A stretch of 64,000 nt of DNA, from the NCBI GenBank assembly GCA_964059195.1, contig CAXKWD010000003.1, positions 196,750,174 through 196,814,173 on the forward strand. The letters are read 5' to 3'. Origin of the DNA: Ectobius pallidus (taxonomy: Eukaryota > Arthropoda > Insecta > Blattodea > Ectobiidae). Under the pieces are notes generated by a model that saw only the letters and a program-made list of their open reading frames with translations, was not told the origin of the DNA and did no database searches. The translations under genes and the position numbers were made by a program. This document shows, piece by piece, positions 1 through 10,163 of the stretch; position 1 is the first letter of the stretch, and every line of letters begins with the position of its first letter.

Positions 1-540
1 TTATGAATGAGAAGATAATAACAAAGAAATAAAAATAAAATGGAGATAATTCCGAAACTTAATCCATAACATGCGACCTGCCAGTTAGCGACCAGGCTGC
101 GTCTTGCGCATACACACTTCATGCTCGGCGCCTGGCTCAACAGCGTAGCGACCAGGAAGGGGTCAAACCAAGCTGCGTCTTGTTCGTACCCTTACCTTCC
201 TCCCTTTGGCTCTGCTCTGATCGCTTGGCCTCTTGGTTATTGAGTCCGGTAGAGTTCCAATGATTTTTACCATCTATTTTCAGGTTAGGTAATTCATTAA
301 CAGTTCAAGTTGGGTTTTCCAAATTAATTCTAATTGTTCGAATATTTACTTTTTCAGAATATATTGCTTGTTGTTTAAAACCTTTCAGTCTAGTTAGTTA
401 AAGTGCCATTCTTCAGTGCTAGTATTCATTTACATTTAGATAGTCAAACTACTGTGTACTTGATTATTAATTCCATTGGTGCCTAAAATGAAAAGGAAGT
501 TATTTCAGGGGTATCTGTTGTAGTCTAGTTGTTTTTAATA
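1..540. other. unassigned repeat-like DNA
   Basis: No coding signal is seen apart from the reverse-transcriptase fragment that begins at its right edge. A phrase containing GCGACCAGG and GCTGCGTCTTG occurs twice within about 65-190, so a short local duplication is present. It may be 5' sequence of the adjoining retrotransposon fragment. Confidence 0.3.
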
Positions 541-541
541 G

Positions 542-748
542 TTGTTAATGATTTTGTCAAAGGCTCAGTCAATATTATTTGCGGATGACATTTCAATGTT
601 AGTTACACATAATAATATTGGTGATTTGAATATACTTGTAGATACTGCAGGCAATAAGGAAGCGAAGAACTGGTTTTGTGCCAATAAAGTATATCTTAAC
701 GAGAATACTGAGTCAGCTAAATTGTTAGATATTATTATTGACTCATAA
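542..748 (+). pseudogene. non-LTR retrotransposon reverse transcriptase fragment
   Basis: A 68-residue open stretch carries SILFADDISMLV, which has the FADD form of the reverse transcriptase catalytic motif, followed by NWFCANKVYLNEN, the W-F-N-K-LN pattern that follows the active site in jockey/CR1/I-type non-LTR retrotransposons. A full RT domain is several hundred residues, so this is a small internal remnant with no endonuclease or RT N-terminus in frame nearby. The exact clade cannot be set from so short a piece. It is not a host gene. Confidence 0.75.
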
Positions 749-1054
749 ATCTTATGAGAAACGCGTGTTGCGTATTTTACTTTAAAGATATCAGGATTTT
801 TTTTAGGAACTTAAGCATTACATTTCCCATGTTTTATCTTAGAGAAATCTATTTCGCTATATTTGGAAATTTGCTAAGATATTTCCTTTGGGTAAATAAA
901 AGGTAAATATTTTACTAAAACAGAAAAAAAAAACAAGTTTTGAGAATAATCACTAATTCCAATACAAATTTTTCGGAATCCTGACCTATTTAATTTATAT
1001 ATATTTGAACTGTTCACCTATATGAAGAACATTACCCTGACCAAACATTACGAA
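749..1054. other. unassigned AT-rich spacer
   Basis: AT-rich sequence with an A-run near 925. No RT motif continues into it and no other element boundary was recognised. Confidence 0.3.
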
Positions 1055-1080
1055 GAGAGAATATTATAGGACAAAAATTC

Positions 1081-1153
1081 CTCCGACACTGGGACTTGAA
1101 CCCAGGACCTTTGGCTATTCGCGCCAATGCTCTACCAACTGAGCTAAGCCGGA
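1081..1153 (-). repeat. tRNA-like sequence (anticodon position GAA)
   Basis: Folds as a 73-nt cloverleaf: acceptor TCCGGCT/TGTCGGA with one end mismatch, D-stem GCTC/GAGC, anticodon stem TTGGC/GCCAA with loop GCGAATA, and T-stem CTGGG/CCCAG with TTCAAGT. A and B box promoter-like blocks are present. The anticodon position reads GAA (Phe), but base 33 is C instead of U and base 37 is T instead of a purine, which are abnormal for a working tRNA. Three similar copies with shared flanks point to a tRNA-derived repeat rather than a functional gene. Confidence 0.55.
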
Positions 1154-1300
1154 GTTCATTTCACAGCGCCAGATGGAACAAAACTCACTACTTAGTGTGC
1201 CTCACAGTACTGCATATGACATAACTTGTCTGTCTGTGAGGTAGATCATTAGGGCAATCTGTCATAGGAGAGAGGTTCCATCTGGCGCTGTGAATTGAAC

Positions 1301-1373
1301 TCCGGCTTAGCTGAGTTGGTAGAGCATTGACGCGAATAGCCAAAGTTCCTGGGTTCAAGTCCCAGTGTCGGAG
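1301..1373 (+). repeat. tRNA-like sequence, second copy
   Basis: Inverted partner of the tRNA-like copy at 1081-1153. It differs by GCTGAG in the D arm, ATTGACGCG in the anticodon arm (breaking one stem pair) and AAAGTTCCT before the T arm. These changes weaken the cloverleaf, so it is more decayed than its partner. Confidence 0.5.
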
Positions 1374-1613
1374 GAATTTTTCTCCTATAATATTCTCATG
1401 TAATGTCCAACAGAGACAATAATCTGTGGTTCATAAATGTTTATATATCTATCTTGAATGTTAACTGTACAATAACAGTGGGAGCCCGGTCACAAAAATC
1501 ACTAATTAGTGTGCCTCACAGTACTGCATAATTGAAACTTGTCTGTCTGTGAGGTAGATCATTAAGGCAATCAGTCATAGGAGAGAGGTTCCATCTGGCG
1601 CTGTGAATTTAAC

Positions 1614-1686
1614 TCCGGTTTAGCTGAGTTGGTAGAGCATTGGCGCGAATAGCCAAAGGTCCTGGGTTCAAGTCCCAGTGTCGGAG
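1614..1686 (+). repeat. tRNA-like sequence, third copy
   Basis: Direct repeat of the 1301-1373 copy together with about 100 bp of upstream flank and about 60 bp of downstream flank (TAATATTCCCATGTAATGTC). The anticodon stem TTGGC/GCCAA is intact. The acceptor and D region carry C to T and CTCAG to CTGAG changes. Confidence 0.5.
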
Positions 1687-1749
1687 GAATTTTTCTCCTG
1701 TAATATTCCCATGTAATGTCCAACAGAGACAATAATCTGTGATTCATGA

Positions 1750-2037
1750 ATGTTTATATATTACGAAGAGAATTTCACATTTATTTTACCAGAGGTCGTA
1801 ACGATATTGAAGTGCCGTTTTGCATATTCAGCTAAATATAGCGCAATTTGTGCATCCTGGGATGCAATCTGTGCAATAAATATATTACCAATAGAATACA
1901 TTTACTTGGTATTTCCCTTCTTTAAACATAGATTACATCGATGGCTTATGGACGATCCGTTTTAACATCGTAATGAGCTTTATAAAAATCTTTTATGGCA
2001 CATCTCTATTATGATTTTAAACTGATGTATTTAATAA
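1750..2037. other. unassigned spacer
   Basis: Short open frame of 71 codons at 1750-1965 without recognisable motifs; probably chance. No repeat boundary was recognised. Confidence 0.25.
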
Positions 2038-2902
2038 CTAGCTTAAAAGACCCGGCGTCGCCCGGGTTTTGTATTTTGTAATTGGAAATTAACTTATGAA
2101 GGATTTTCAATTTTAAATTCTAGGTCCTTATATAGGCATTTATAATTTGAAATAGGAAGAACGACTTATTACACTCAAACTATTCCCTCAGAAAACGCTT
2201 GATATAGTTTTTTATGGCTCTTAGAGGATCTAGAATTTTTCATCCCATCGCTTGTACAGTGCACAGCAAGCCTGGTAGAGGTTTAAATAAGAAGAAACAG
2301 AAATTCCTGTAACATAAAATTGTAATATCGAGGCGGGAAATTTCCCACTCTTATGTTACCATAAAGCCGTTTTGGAGATGAAATTAAACAGAAAGCATTA
2401 TCACTTTCATACTTTTCTCTCCAAAAACCTGCGATATAATATAATAATATACACATTACCATACCTCGTTTTGTTTTCTCTATGTCCAGGGTAGGGAAAG
2501 TTATGTGATTCCATTATTTTAGTGGATTTCATTCTGTAATATTTATTTATAACATGAATTATTTTGATAACTACTCTTATTTGTCAAAAGTGCATTTCAT
2601 TAGTTTTTTCCAAGCCCACGTGATACCATTTGGCAACAATATATTCTGTGATTTGGAATTGATAATTCTATGTAAAAAGGGATTAAGTATTTTCAAAAAC
2701 ATTTAATTTTTGGCATTTAGAATCAGAATTTTTCAAAATCCTTTCTTAGTGAGCACCTACATTATGAAACGAAGGTACTGTCAAAATTCCAAGTCTCTAC
2801 CTGTTATAGTTTAGGCTGTAAGTTGATTCCTGTCATTCAGTCAATCAGTCAGTCAGTCATTCATTCAGTCAGTCAGGACAAAGCCTTTTATATATATAGA
2901 GA
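2038..2902 (-). mobile_element. non-autonomous Helitron, family 1
   Basis: Read on the - strand it starts TCTCTATATATATAAAAGG just after an A and ends ..TCTTTTAAGCTAG just before a T. The 3' hairpin CCCGGGCGACGCCGGG lies about 10 nt upstream of the CTAG end. These are the Helitron hallmarks: 5' TC, 3' CTRR, hairpin, A|T target and no target duplication. Near the 5' end there is a run of GACT/GAAT tetranucleotides. No Rep/helicase coding is seen, so it depends on an autonomous partner. Several relatives occur in the window. Confidence 0.85.
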
Positions 2903-3423
2903 TAAGTTATTGTTGTCATTAGATTGTGTAATTTGCGATGCCTTTTGTGATTTATCGCTTATGCTCCGCTAAATACAGCAAAAGTAAGTGATATATGATG
3001 AAGGTTGTGACCTGTATTCAGTAACAAATAGTTTGCCATCCATCTGCTCCGTGAATCATTTGTAAAGCGGAGTTTTTCAGATGATGGTGTCTGGAATAAC
3101 AAATGAAGGAAGGCGGGTTAGGAGTCAGGAAGACGGGTCTATCCCGGCAGAATCATACCCCTGATTTATGCTCTTGGAAGCTAAATAGCAAGAATTAAAA
3201 TGTAGTGCTAACTTCTTTACCAAGACTTCCTATAAATTATCCCAGGCTCTTGTTTGTGCTATCAGCCCTGGTTTCTCTAAAACCCTTTCACTGCTGCAGT
3301 CGTATATATCCGTCAGCGTGCATCACTGCTGGCCGTGCTATTGTCGGATATATCCGATGCACCGTTTCGTATGTCAATATACGAAATATATTTTGAGTGA
3401 GGGGGATTCCAAGTGAGTCAATA
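2903..3423. other. unassigned spacer
   Basis: No gene or bounded repeat recognised. A short perfect palindrome CGGATATATCCG lies near 3345, with a related ATATATCCG at about 3304. The small open frames here have no motifs. Confidence 0.25.
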
Positions 3424-3871
3424 CGAGGCTCGTCCAGAAAGTAAGATTCCGTGATGCCGTATACAGAAACGAAACACAATTTTATGGAAATATTTATTGC
3501 AACAAATACAGCAAGTGTTCAGCTATTTTTGAACATATCCTCCACCGGAATTGAGAAATTTGCCATACCGTGTGACCAACTTTTTAATGCTTGGTATCGT
3601 AGAAGTCTGCCGCCTGAGATTTGAACCACTGTGTGACAACCATGTCTGCCTCTTTCATTCTCTGTCATTTCTTGAGATAACTTATAGGAAAAGTTGAAAA
3701 TCACTGGGAACGAGATTCAGGCTGTACAGTGGATTTTTACAAGAAACACCTCCCATCAAATCTCCCGCAGGAGTTCGGCTGGGAAGAGTTTAAACATCCA
3801 CCCTACAACTCGGACCTCGCTCCCAGTGATTTTCATCTTTTCCTACACCTCAAGAAATGACAGAGAATGAA
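3424..3871. mobile_element. truncated palindromic mariner-derived element
   Basis: After a TA the sequence starts CGAGGCTCGTCCAGAAAGTA, close to the TIRs of the two related elements at 17841 and 48406. The left arm on the - strand encodes a decayed mariner transposase C-terminus (pattern DKCLN..GG.YVEK). From about 3740 the sequence turns back on itself (CTGGGAACGAG against CTCGCTCCCAG), so the right arm is an inverted copy. It stops near 3871, short of a second TIR. Confidence 0.65.
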
Positions 3872-3977
3872 ACTGAAATACTTAAGAGACTTTTCATAAT
3901 TTTTATTAAACGTTTAGATTTTTGAAAAAATAAACTTTGACGTTTTTAATAAGAATGTAAATCTCGACACTCATATA

Positions 3978-5013
3978 TCTAATATATAAAGTCGAATGTG
4001 TGTTTGTGGGTATGTATGTATGTATGTATGTATGTATGTTTGTTCCTTATACAAATCTACATTTCTTTACCAATTTACACGGAATTTTGCACACATACCC
4101 AGTTAAGCCCGGGAAGTATAGCGGTCAACATTAAAATTCAAACAAAATACTCCTTCCCTTGAAAATTATATAATTTCTGAGAATATTATGCAAAAAAAAA
4201 ATGAAATCCCATTCAGTTGTCAACACAACAGTGTATTGTTTACATAGTTCACATGGGGCTCTGGACACTACATAATAATTTATTGGACTTTAACGAATTC
4301 TGATGCTAACGTTTTGTGAAAATAATTCTTGAATAAAATCCACGAGAATAAAGCACATTGTAATGCAGTCACATAACTTTCTCTACCCTCGACACAAGAA
4401 ATATTTTCTCACTTCACATTTTGATGTAGAATAAGAGGTCGTATTGCTGGGATAACTTAAGTGTGTGAGTATGCTATATCAGAAGTAGGTAAACAATCCT
4501 TTCCGCTTATACGTTATCCATAGCTGTATGCTTTGTGTTTGTTGAGAAATAAGGATGTTTATCATAGGCCCTAAGCATGGGATGGAACATTTTGAGTCCT
4601 ATGCTCGCAGTATTTTATGTCCCGGGTTTTAGGGGAGGAAAGTATGAAAGTGATACTGCATTTCTCTTATTTCAGAACCGAAACGGTTGTATGGTAATAT
4701 GAGAATGAGAAATAAAATTTTCCGTCAAGTCAATACAATCTTATTTAATTTATGTTTCTTCTTATTTCAAATCCTCCCAAGCTTGATGTGTAGAAGCAAC
4801 GGAATGCAGCTTTCGACATCCTCTATGAGCCATAAAAACCTATATCTAGCGTTTTCTGATGGAATAGTTTGAGTGTGATAAATCTTTTTCTTCATTTCAA
4901 GTTTTACATACATATTATGTAAGCACCTAGAGTTTCAAAATCGAAAGTCCTCCAAAAGTTAATTTCAAATTACAAAATACAAAGCCCGGGCGACGCCGGG
5001 CCTTTTCAGCTAG
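3978..5013 (+). mobile_element. non-autonomous Helitron, variant family
   Basis: Starts TCTAATATATAAAGTCGAAT after an A and ends CTTTTCAGCTAG before a T, with hairpin CCCGGGCGACGCCGGG just upstream. The 3' half is homologous to family 1 (AGGGTAGAGAAAG/CATAACTTTCTCTACCC block, CATAAAAACC..TATATC block). The 5' 150 bp differs and contains a GTAT tetranucleotide run (4011-4039). It has no coding capacity; short open frames within it are chance. Confidence 0.8.
4011..4039 (+). repeat. (GTAT)n microsatellite
   Basis: About seven tetranucleotide units near the 5' end of the surrounding Helitron, at the position where family 1 carries (GACT)n. This suggests that the 5' subterminal region of these Helitrons is prone to tetranucleotide expansion. 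Confidence 0.85.
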
Positions 5014-5381
5014 TATGACTAATAAAATTACTGTATCCGTTTTTCTTTAGAAGTGATTTATGGGGTACTTTATTTGTATCTATTTCCAATTTTCTACGCT
5101 CTCTCCATTATAGTAGGTGATACATGAAACCCTAGAACAGTAAAGCTGAAGAGAACATTAAGATGAACGTTCTTTCTCTAAGACATTTCTTTATAAAATT
5201 AATAGATAACAAGATATAAACGAAATAATTATGAATCAAATGCGGAATCTCAAAACAAACATTAATTAAAATATGAATAATATTCTTCTGTTTCCCATAG
5301 TAACAAGAAACGCACTATGTATAATAAACTAATTGTTGTGAAATGCACTAATCAACACCAATGAGAGCGAGGTGGTGTAGG
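5014..5381. other. unassigned spacer
   Basis: AT-rich sequence with no recognised element or coding motif between a Helitron and a short TIR element. Confidence 0.25.
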
Positions 5382-5650
5382 CTAATTCCGGGGTGCGCGG
5401 GCAAAGAGAGTTAAGTCCACTTTCTTGTTACTGAGAATTAGAGTGACTTAACACACTATACCAGCCAAACATAGCTTTAGAGATGGATAAACCCATGAGG
5501 CACACATCCATAACTACCGTACGATTTTGAATATGACTTACTGGACTTAACACAAATGTAAAGAACATTTTTATCCATAACTCTATGGACATATCTCAAT
5601 TTTTTAGGTTGGTGGACTTAACTCTCTTTGCCCGCGCACCCCGGAATTAG
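5382..5650. mobile_element. MITE with perfect 39-bp TIRs
   Basis: The first 39 bp (CTAATTCCGGGGTGCGCGGG then CAAAGAGAGTTAAGTCCAC) are the exact reverse complement of 5612-5650. If the outer TA is taken as target duplication, the element is ATTCCGGGG..CCCCGGAAT flanked by TA, as in Tc1/mariner-type MITEs. The roughly 190-bp interior is non-coding. Perfect TIRs suggest recent activity. No second copy is in the window. Confidence 0.75.
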
Positions 5651-6131
5651 GGAAGAGGTCCTAGGTCTAAATAAAACCTCGTGTCCAGCCAAATTGACTT
5701 GGAAACAAATAAAAACTAACATAAACAAGTGAGAAACGCTATGACTTTTGGCTGATAGCATTAACAGAGAGATGATAAGAACAAAGAAGCGTTTACTGGA
5801 ACTTGACACCGATCGTAAAATAAACAGTCAGTTAACATTTACTCCTACTTAACTGGTCTCAGTGAAAACAGCCCTGTGAACCCTCATATGCGTGAGACTG
5901 AATGTCTCATTCAAACTATACAGACTGCATAGAAAACAATAATTAGGCTTATAGCTTATTTCTTATAGGCCTATTGTTACTTAATAAAATGTCAATAGAC
6001 AATTTCTAAGCAAGCTAAAGGAATATTGTCTACTTAATGGAACCCGCGCTTACATGTGCCAGCCATTCAACTCTATTCCGTCCTAACTGGATCCATCCTT
6101 GCCGAATATAGTAAGGGTAATTATATCACGG
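5651..6131. other. unassigned spacer
   Basis: No bounded repeat or coding motif recognised. The 3' part may be upstream sequence of the retrotransposon fragment beginning at about 6132. Confidence 0.25.
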
Positions 6132-6280
6132 AGGATGAAATGGGCTGGACATGTTACTCGCATGGGGGGGGGGGACACGTCTCGAAACTATTAACTGGGA
6201 GATTTGAAGGGAAAAGATTACTTGGAAGACCTAGACGTAGGTGGGAGGATAATGTTAGGATATATTTAAAGGAAGTATGA
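6132..6280 (+). pseudogene. non-LTR retrotransposon ORF2 C-terminal fragment
   Basis: Reading from 6132 gives RMKWAGHVTRMG. After the G-run at 6164-6174 the frame shifts to SKLLTGRFEGKRLLGRP followed by RRRWEDNVRIYLKEV and a stop. W-GH---R followed by G-R--GRP--RW-D is the C-terminal signature of endonuclease-reverse transcriptase ORFs of several non-LTR clades. The 11-G homopolymer is the likely site of the frameshift. The upstream RT domain is absent, so this is a 5'-truncated relic. Confidence 0.8.
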
Positions 6281-7360
6281 TTGGATTGATTTTCCCATAC
6301 TTTTATTTTACTGTATTATTCAGAACTAAATGAATTCTAAAGATTTATCGCAAGCAGTCTAAATTTTTAACTGTGAGTTCTACATGGTGTTACTAACAAA
6401 AGAGTGCAGGGGCTCTTATGATGTAAGTAGTTTTTAAAATAAAGTCATACTATTTGTGGTGACCATGATTTTTTTCTTCAATATGAGACATGCTCCGATT
6501 TCATTAATGAGTAGTAAAGACACAGAGACATCGCATCAGGTCTGGCAATGTTGTCACTGCTATTAACTGAATAGGTGATATAAAAAAAATATTGATTTAA
6601 TCTTATATTTTTACATCCTATTATCACCTACTAAATTACCACTGTATAAAATTGTCATGCAATGTACTGGATGAAAACTGATCACGAGAACAATTTACTT
6701 TCAAAGCTGGCACTATGATACAGTTTAACCTTATCTTTCGATCGAAGTCGAGTATCGACTCAGTCAGTGAAGCTATCGATCGAAGTTCAGTATCAACTCA
6801 GTCGTCAGTCTTGGCGGTCGCGTCGTTCAAGCGGGTGGTAAATACAATATTGTGAATTTTATTCGTTGTGTGAAATTATGCGTGTGTGTTAAACGATTGC
6901 AATAATAACAAACGAAAGTGTGAATATTGAAGAAAACATTGGCTTTGTGAATTGGTAGTGGTTATCGAAGGCACGCAAGGAATGGACGAATCAAGGTAGA
7001 AATACAGTTTTTTTCTTCTAATCATATAGCCATTTTGGATTGAATGCGATATATTTCTAGAGCTTTGTTTAGTTTAAAACTGGTATTTTCTGATTGCCCA
7101 TTGCGCTTTATAATAAGTACCGTACATAAAATCTACTCCTTAGTTCGGTTTTGGCTTATAATCAAACGACGCATGAAGTGGTTGGTAACTACAAGATAGG
7201 TTAGCCTACACCCACAAAAGCACACCCACCGGCTGTGCGCTGCGTCTCTGACCTTGAAGCGTCCTACAAAGCGACAAAGTTGCAGGATCCCATACAGTTG
7301 CTTCACGAACACAAACGTTCATTTCAGAAAACCGTATTAAGACAAAGGGTATATTCTAAT
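6281..7360. other. unassigned spacer with a small local duplication
   Basis: No coding motif recognised. At about 6730-6820 a phrase of roughly 50 bp built on ATCGATCGAAGT, AGTATC and ACTCAGTC is present twice. The rest is AT-rich with no element ends noted. Confidence 0.3.
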
Positions 7361-7839
7361 CACTGCCTTCTAAACTGTATTAATCGTGTATACACTGCCT
7401 GTCCTATACGGCTAATTTTGCGTACTCGGCGACATTACAGATGGCAGCACCTTTCACACCCAGACTGCTTCTTGTTTTTTGCTACGACATTGTTGATTAT
7501 GTAGTGCTGTCACCACCGTCTCATAATCACTGCCTTCTAAACTGTATTACTCCTCGAGACGGCGGTGCTCATAATATAGTCTATCAATGCGTCTAATTAA
7601 TTTACATTTATTTTAATTATTGCTCCAAAATTCCATTTCAAGGTAAGTGTCATATACTGGAATAATATTACGTTCTAAACAAATAACACAAGTATCTCTG
7701 TCTGTTTAATGCTTATTTTGATTAGTGATTGCTGCAATCTGGGTCTGAACTGTGTCGCCTCTACTGGATAAATTAGGCAATTTAACAATAACTTACTCTG
7801 AACTCCATGTTAAAATAAAGCATTGGACAGGCGGCGGTG
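7361..7839. mobile_element. non-autonomous hAT-type element, copy 1
   Basis: Flanked by a perfect 8-bp duplication ATTCTAAT (7353-7360 and 7840-7847). Ends are CACTGCCTTCT.. and ..GGCGGTG, imperfect TIRs. The end motif CACTGCCTTCTAAACTGTAT is repeated inside at about 7530, followed by CTCGAGACGGCGGTG, so subterminal repeats are shared between ends. An inverted copy lies at 50573-51063. Non-coding. An 8-bp target duplication is the hAT signature. Confidence 0.85.
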
Positions 7840-8127
7840 ATTCTAATAATAACAATTACTGCAATTACTGGCAGTATTGCTTATCTACGAGTACCATTGT
7901 GTCACACATGCGATAAGACTTTATAATAGCAAGATTCATAAACAGGGGTGTCCATCCCCCCCAAGGCTTTGGCTCATTCCCTCCAATAAAAACATCACCG
8001 AGAGTTCAATTTCACTTATGTTCTTAGGATCATTACAGATTCGGAAAATCTAGAACATTGTAAGCCATTATTTATTAGGTTTGGGTGCTTAACAGTAATT
8101 AACTTGTACATATACCATGTTTTGGTG

Positions 8128-8518
8128 CATAGGCGTAACCAGGCCGACCATATGGGGGGTTATAACATCCGCGGGGTCTGGGGGGTGGAATACCCCCCAG
8201 GGAGAGGGGGTTCCGGGGAGGACCCCCGGAAAATTTAAAAAATTAAGATGCAAAATAACGAGTTTTAAGCTTCCGGGGGTCCTCCCCCGGAAAATGTTAA
8301 AAATTAAGATGCAAAATAACGAGTTTTAAGCTTTCGGGGGTCCTCCCCCGGAAAATTTTAAAAATTAAGACGCAAAATAACGAGTTTTAAGCTTCCCACG
8401 CTTTATACTTGTATTAAGTAATTTATGGGCAGACTTAAAAAATTTTTATAATTTTCCTTTTTTTAATCAATGGGGGGGGGGTTCAAACCCCCAAAACCCC
8501 CCCCTCGGTACGCCTATG
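8128..8518. mobile_element. non-autonomous hAT-type element with GC-rich core
   Basis: TIRs CATAGGCGTAACC and GGTACGCCTATG are flanked by the perfect 8-bp duplication TTTTGGTG (8120-8127 and 8519-8526). The interior has long G and C runs and three tandem units (8222-8397). It holds no transposase. The 70-codon open frame at 8117-8329 is produced by this repeat and is not a gene. Confidence 0.85.
8222..8397 (+). repeat. three tandem units of about 58-60 bp inside a hAT element
   Basis: Each unit holds CCCCCGGAAAAT, then AAAATTAAGA.GCAAAATAAC and GAGTTTTAAGCTT. The junctions GGGGGTCCTCCCCCGG are short hairpins, so the array is a row of strong stem-loops separated by AT-rich linkers. Confidence 0.8.
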
Positions 8519-8562
8519 TTTTGGTGTACACTAAAAACAGCTTACCAAATTATTATTGTAGG

Positions 8563-8802
8563 AAGGATGTACATACTCATAATAACCGTAACAGTAAAAG
8601 AATTGATGTGCCTTTTCAAAGACTCTCAAAATCATGAAACAGTTTTGAAATACTTGGCTTAAAAATTATTAGTAAATTACCAATAAAATTTATAGAGTTA
8701 CCAATGAAACGATTTAAAAATGAACTATATAGTTGGTTAACGAAGACACCTTTTTACTCTGTGACAGAATTTTTTGAATGTGAATATATTTTAGTGTCTT
8801 AG
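8563..8802 (+). pseudogene. non-LTR retrotransposon ORF2 C-terminus with one stop
   Basis: Eighty codons: starts KDVHTHNNRN, then IDVPFQRLSKS, one in-frame TGA, then KLPIKFIELPMKRFKNEL and FYSVTEFFECEYILVS before TAG. The pattern N(T)RN..ID.P..RL...NSF...G.K..NKLP...K...F+..L..WL....FYS..EF is the distal C-terminal tail of jockey/CR1-like polyproteins. It is followed by an AT-rich 3' UTR and a (TTA)n tail at 8990-9010. The 5' region is missing. Confidence 0.8.
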
Positions 8803-9011
8803 GTTTAAGTTGACGCTAATACAACATTGATTTATATTACTATTTTATTCAAAGAATGTAAAATTGGAATAGGAACTTTGATTAGCTCTTCTTGTGATAT
8901 TTAATTATCTCTCATTTATGTAATTTATGTAATGTAATTTTAAGAATGACGTTGCCTATTACTACATTTCAATGACAGTAAAATATTTATTATTATTATT
9001 ATTATTATTAT
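8803..9011 (+). mobile_element. 3' UTR and (TTA)n tail of non-LTR retrotransposon
   Basis: AT-rich sequence between the ORF2 stop and the ATT/TTA microsatellite tail. Microsatellite-like 3' tails in place of poly(A) are typical of several non-LTR clades. A similar C-terminus with an (AAT)n tail is found at 32455-32740. Confidence 0.65.
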
Positions 9012-9769
9012 GACGTTCTCGCATATATGTAGTGTAGAGAATGTACATAAATTCAACTGTGTATATACTCCTTTCAGCTTCAAGGTCATATAAGGAATTC
9101 AGGATCTGTCTGTGTCTATACAGTATGCCAAGAAACTATTGATTGCCAGTTATTCTATATTGTTGGTGTATTTTATGGAGTAAATTTGGCATAGTCCCAA
9201 TTACGAGGATCAATCCACGCGATATTCACTTTTCCATGGACTGTGTGATGTTTTTTGTTTATGAGCGATACACGGTTACCAACTGTTAGGTCAGGAACGT
9301 TTATGTTAGTTAAGGAGCAATATACTGAATACCTCCGATGTTTTGTTAAGGAGGAATATACTGAATACCTTCGATGTTTTGTTAGGTTAGGAACGTTTAT
9401 GTTAGTTAAGGAGCAATATACTGAATAGCACAACCACCATTTCTTACAAGCTAGTGGCTTGTACCTTCGTAGGTTTGTCACACTGTTCATCCACAATCAT
9501 ATCTTGTTTAGCGATATGACGTCACACCTCCAACGTCCAATCAGGAAGACGAGGACAGAAAAATGGTGGAGAAGAAGGGAGTTTTCGCTAGATCGTGATA
9601 TAAAAGAAAGTGTATCAATTAGGGTGGGTGGGCGGGTTGGACCAAATCATTCGCCAAGACAACATCTCCTCTCCACACATCTATCTATAACAAAATTCAT
9701 GTGATATAAGTGTTTTATGAAGAGAATCTCCGTTCTAAAAAAGTGGTCCCCGTAGATGGGACTATACCG
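9012..9769. other. unassigned spacer with a local tandem repeat
   Basis: At 9290-9430 a phrase built on GGAACGTTTATGTTAGTTAA and GGAGCAATATACTGAATA is repeated two to three times with intervening CCGATGTTTTGTTA. The reverse complement of part of it occurs near 12640-12680. The open frames on both strands here follow the repeat and carry no motif. Confidence 0.4.
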
Positions 9770-9962
9770 TAAATTTTAATGGATATGATACAGGATGAAA
9801 TAGCGAGGATGATTCATGGTATGTAAATATCCATTTCGGCCTTTGCCTCTACGACCGGGGAAACTATGAAAAACCAACGTAAAATTGGTAGGTCATGGGA
9901 TTTGAACGTGAGCCTCCCGAATGCGAGTCCAAGACGTTACCATCTCGACCACCTCGCTGGGT
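9770..9962 (-). mobile_element. tRNA-derived SINE (Ser/Leu-like head)
   Basis: On the - strand the head reads GAGGTGGTCGAGATGGTAAC (A-box) and GTTCAAATCCC (B-box), followed by a tail shared with the + strand copy at 14140-14320 (pattern with gtaat/ggcaaaggccgaaatg, ATATTTACATACCA). A box, B box and a common non-tRNA tail define a SINE. It is non-coding and would be transcribed by RNA polymerase III. Confidence 0.65.
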
Positions 9963-10163
9963 TGAGAAAATATTGTGATCGTGAGAAAAAATCGAAATCG
10001 TGATAACACCGCAAAACATGTTTCACGATGCCTAGAAACTGAAGCAGAAAAGTGTTTCTTTGGACGTCTTTCTTTGGACAAGCGTAGCGGGTATGTACTT
10101 TTTTGGAATTAAGATTTCTTTTTTTTATTTTCGATTAACAGTAAAGAATTTCATTAGTCATTA

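Larger units (their letters stand above)
1055..1400. repeat. palindrome with tRNA-like arms
   Basis: Two arms of roughly 120-130 bp face each other. The left arm (about 1055-1176) is the reverse complement of the right arm (about 1270-1400). Each arm carries a tRNA-like cloverleaf plus the flank ending in CAGCGCCAGATGGAAC or its complement. The central spacer contains TGTGCCTCACAGTACTGCAT, which recurs at about 1509 beside a third, directly oriented copy. This looks like a tRNA-derived repeat family that has been inverted and tandemly copied. Confidence 0.7.

Noticed and set aside
1081..1686. Functional tRNA-Phe genes
   Set aside because: Base 33 is C and base 37 is T, the copies are in a palindrome with shared flanks, and two have broken stems.
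9290..9430. Telomere-like TTAGG repeats
   Set aside because: Only two adjacent TTAGG units occur inside a longer local duplication; no array.
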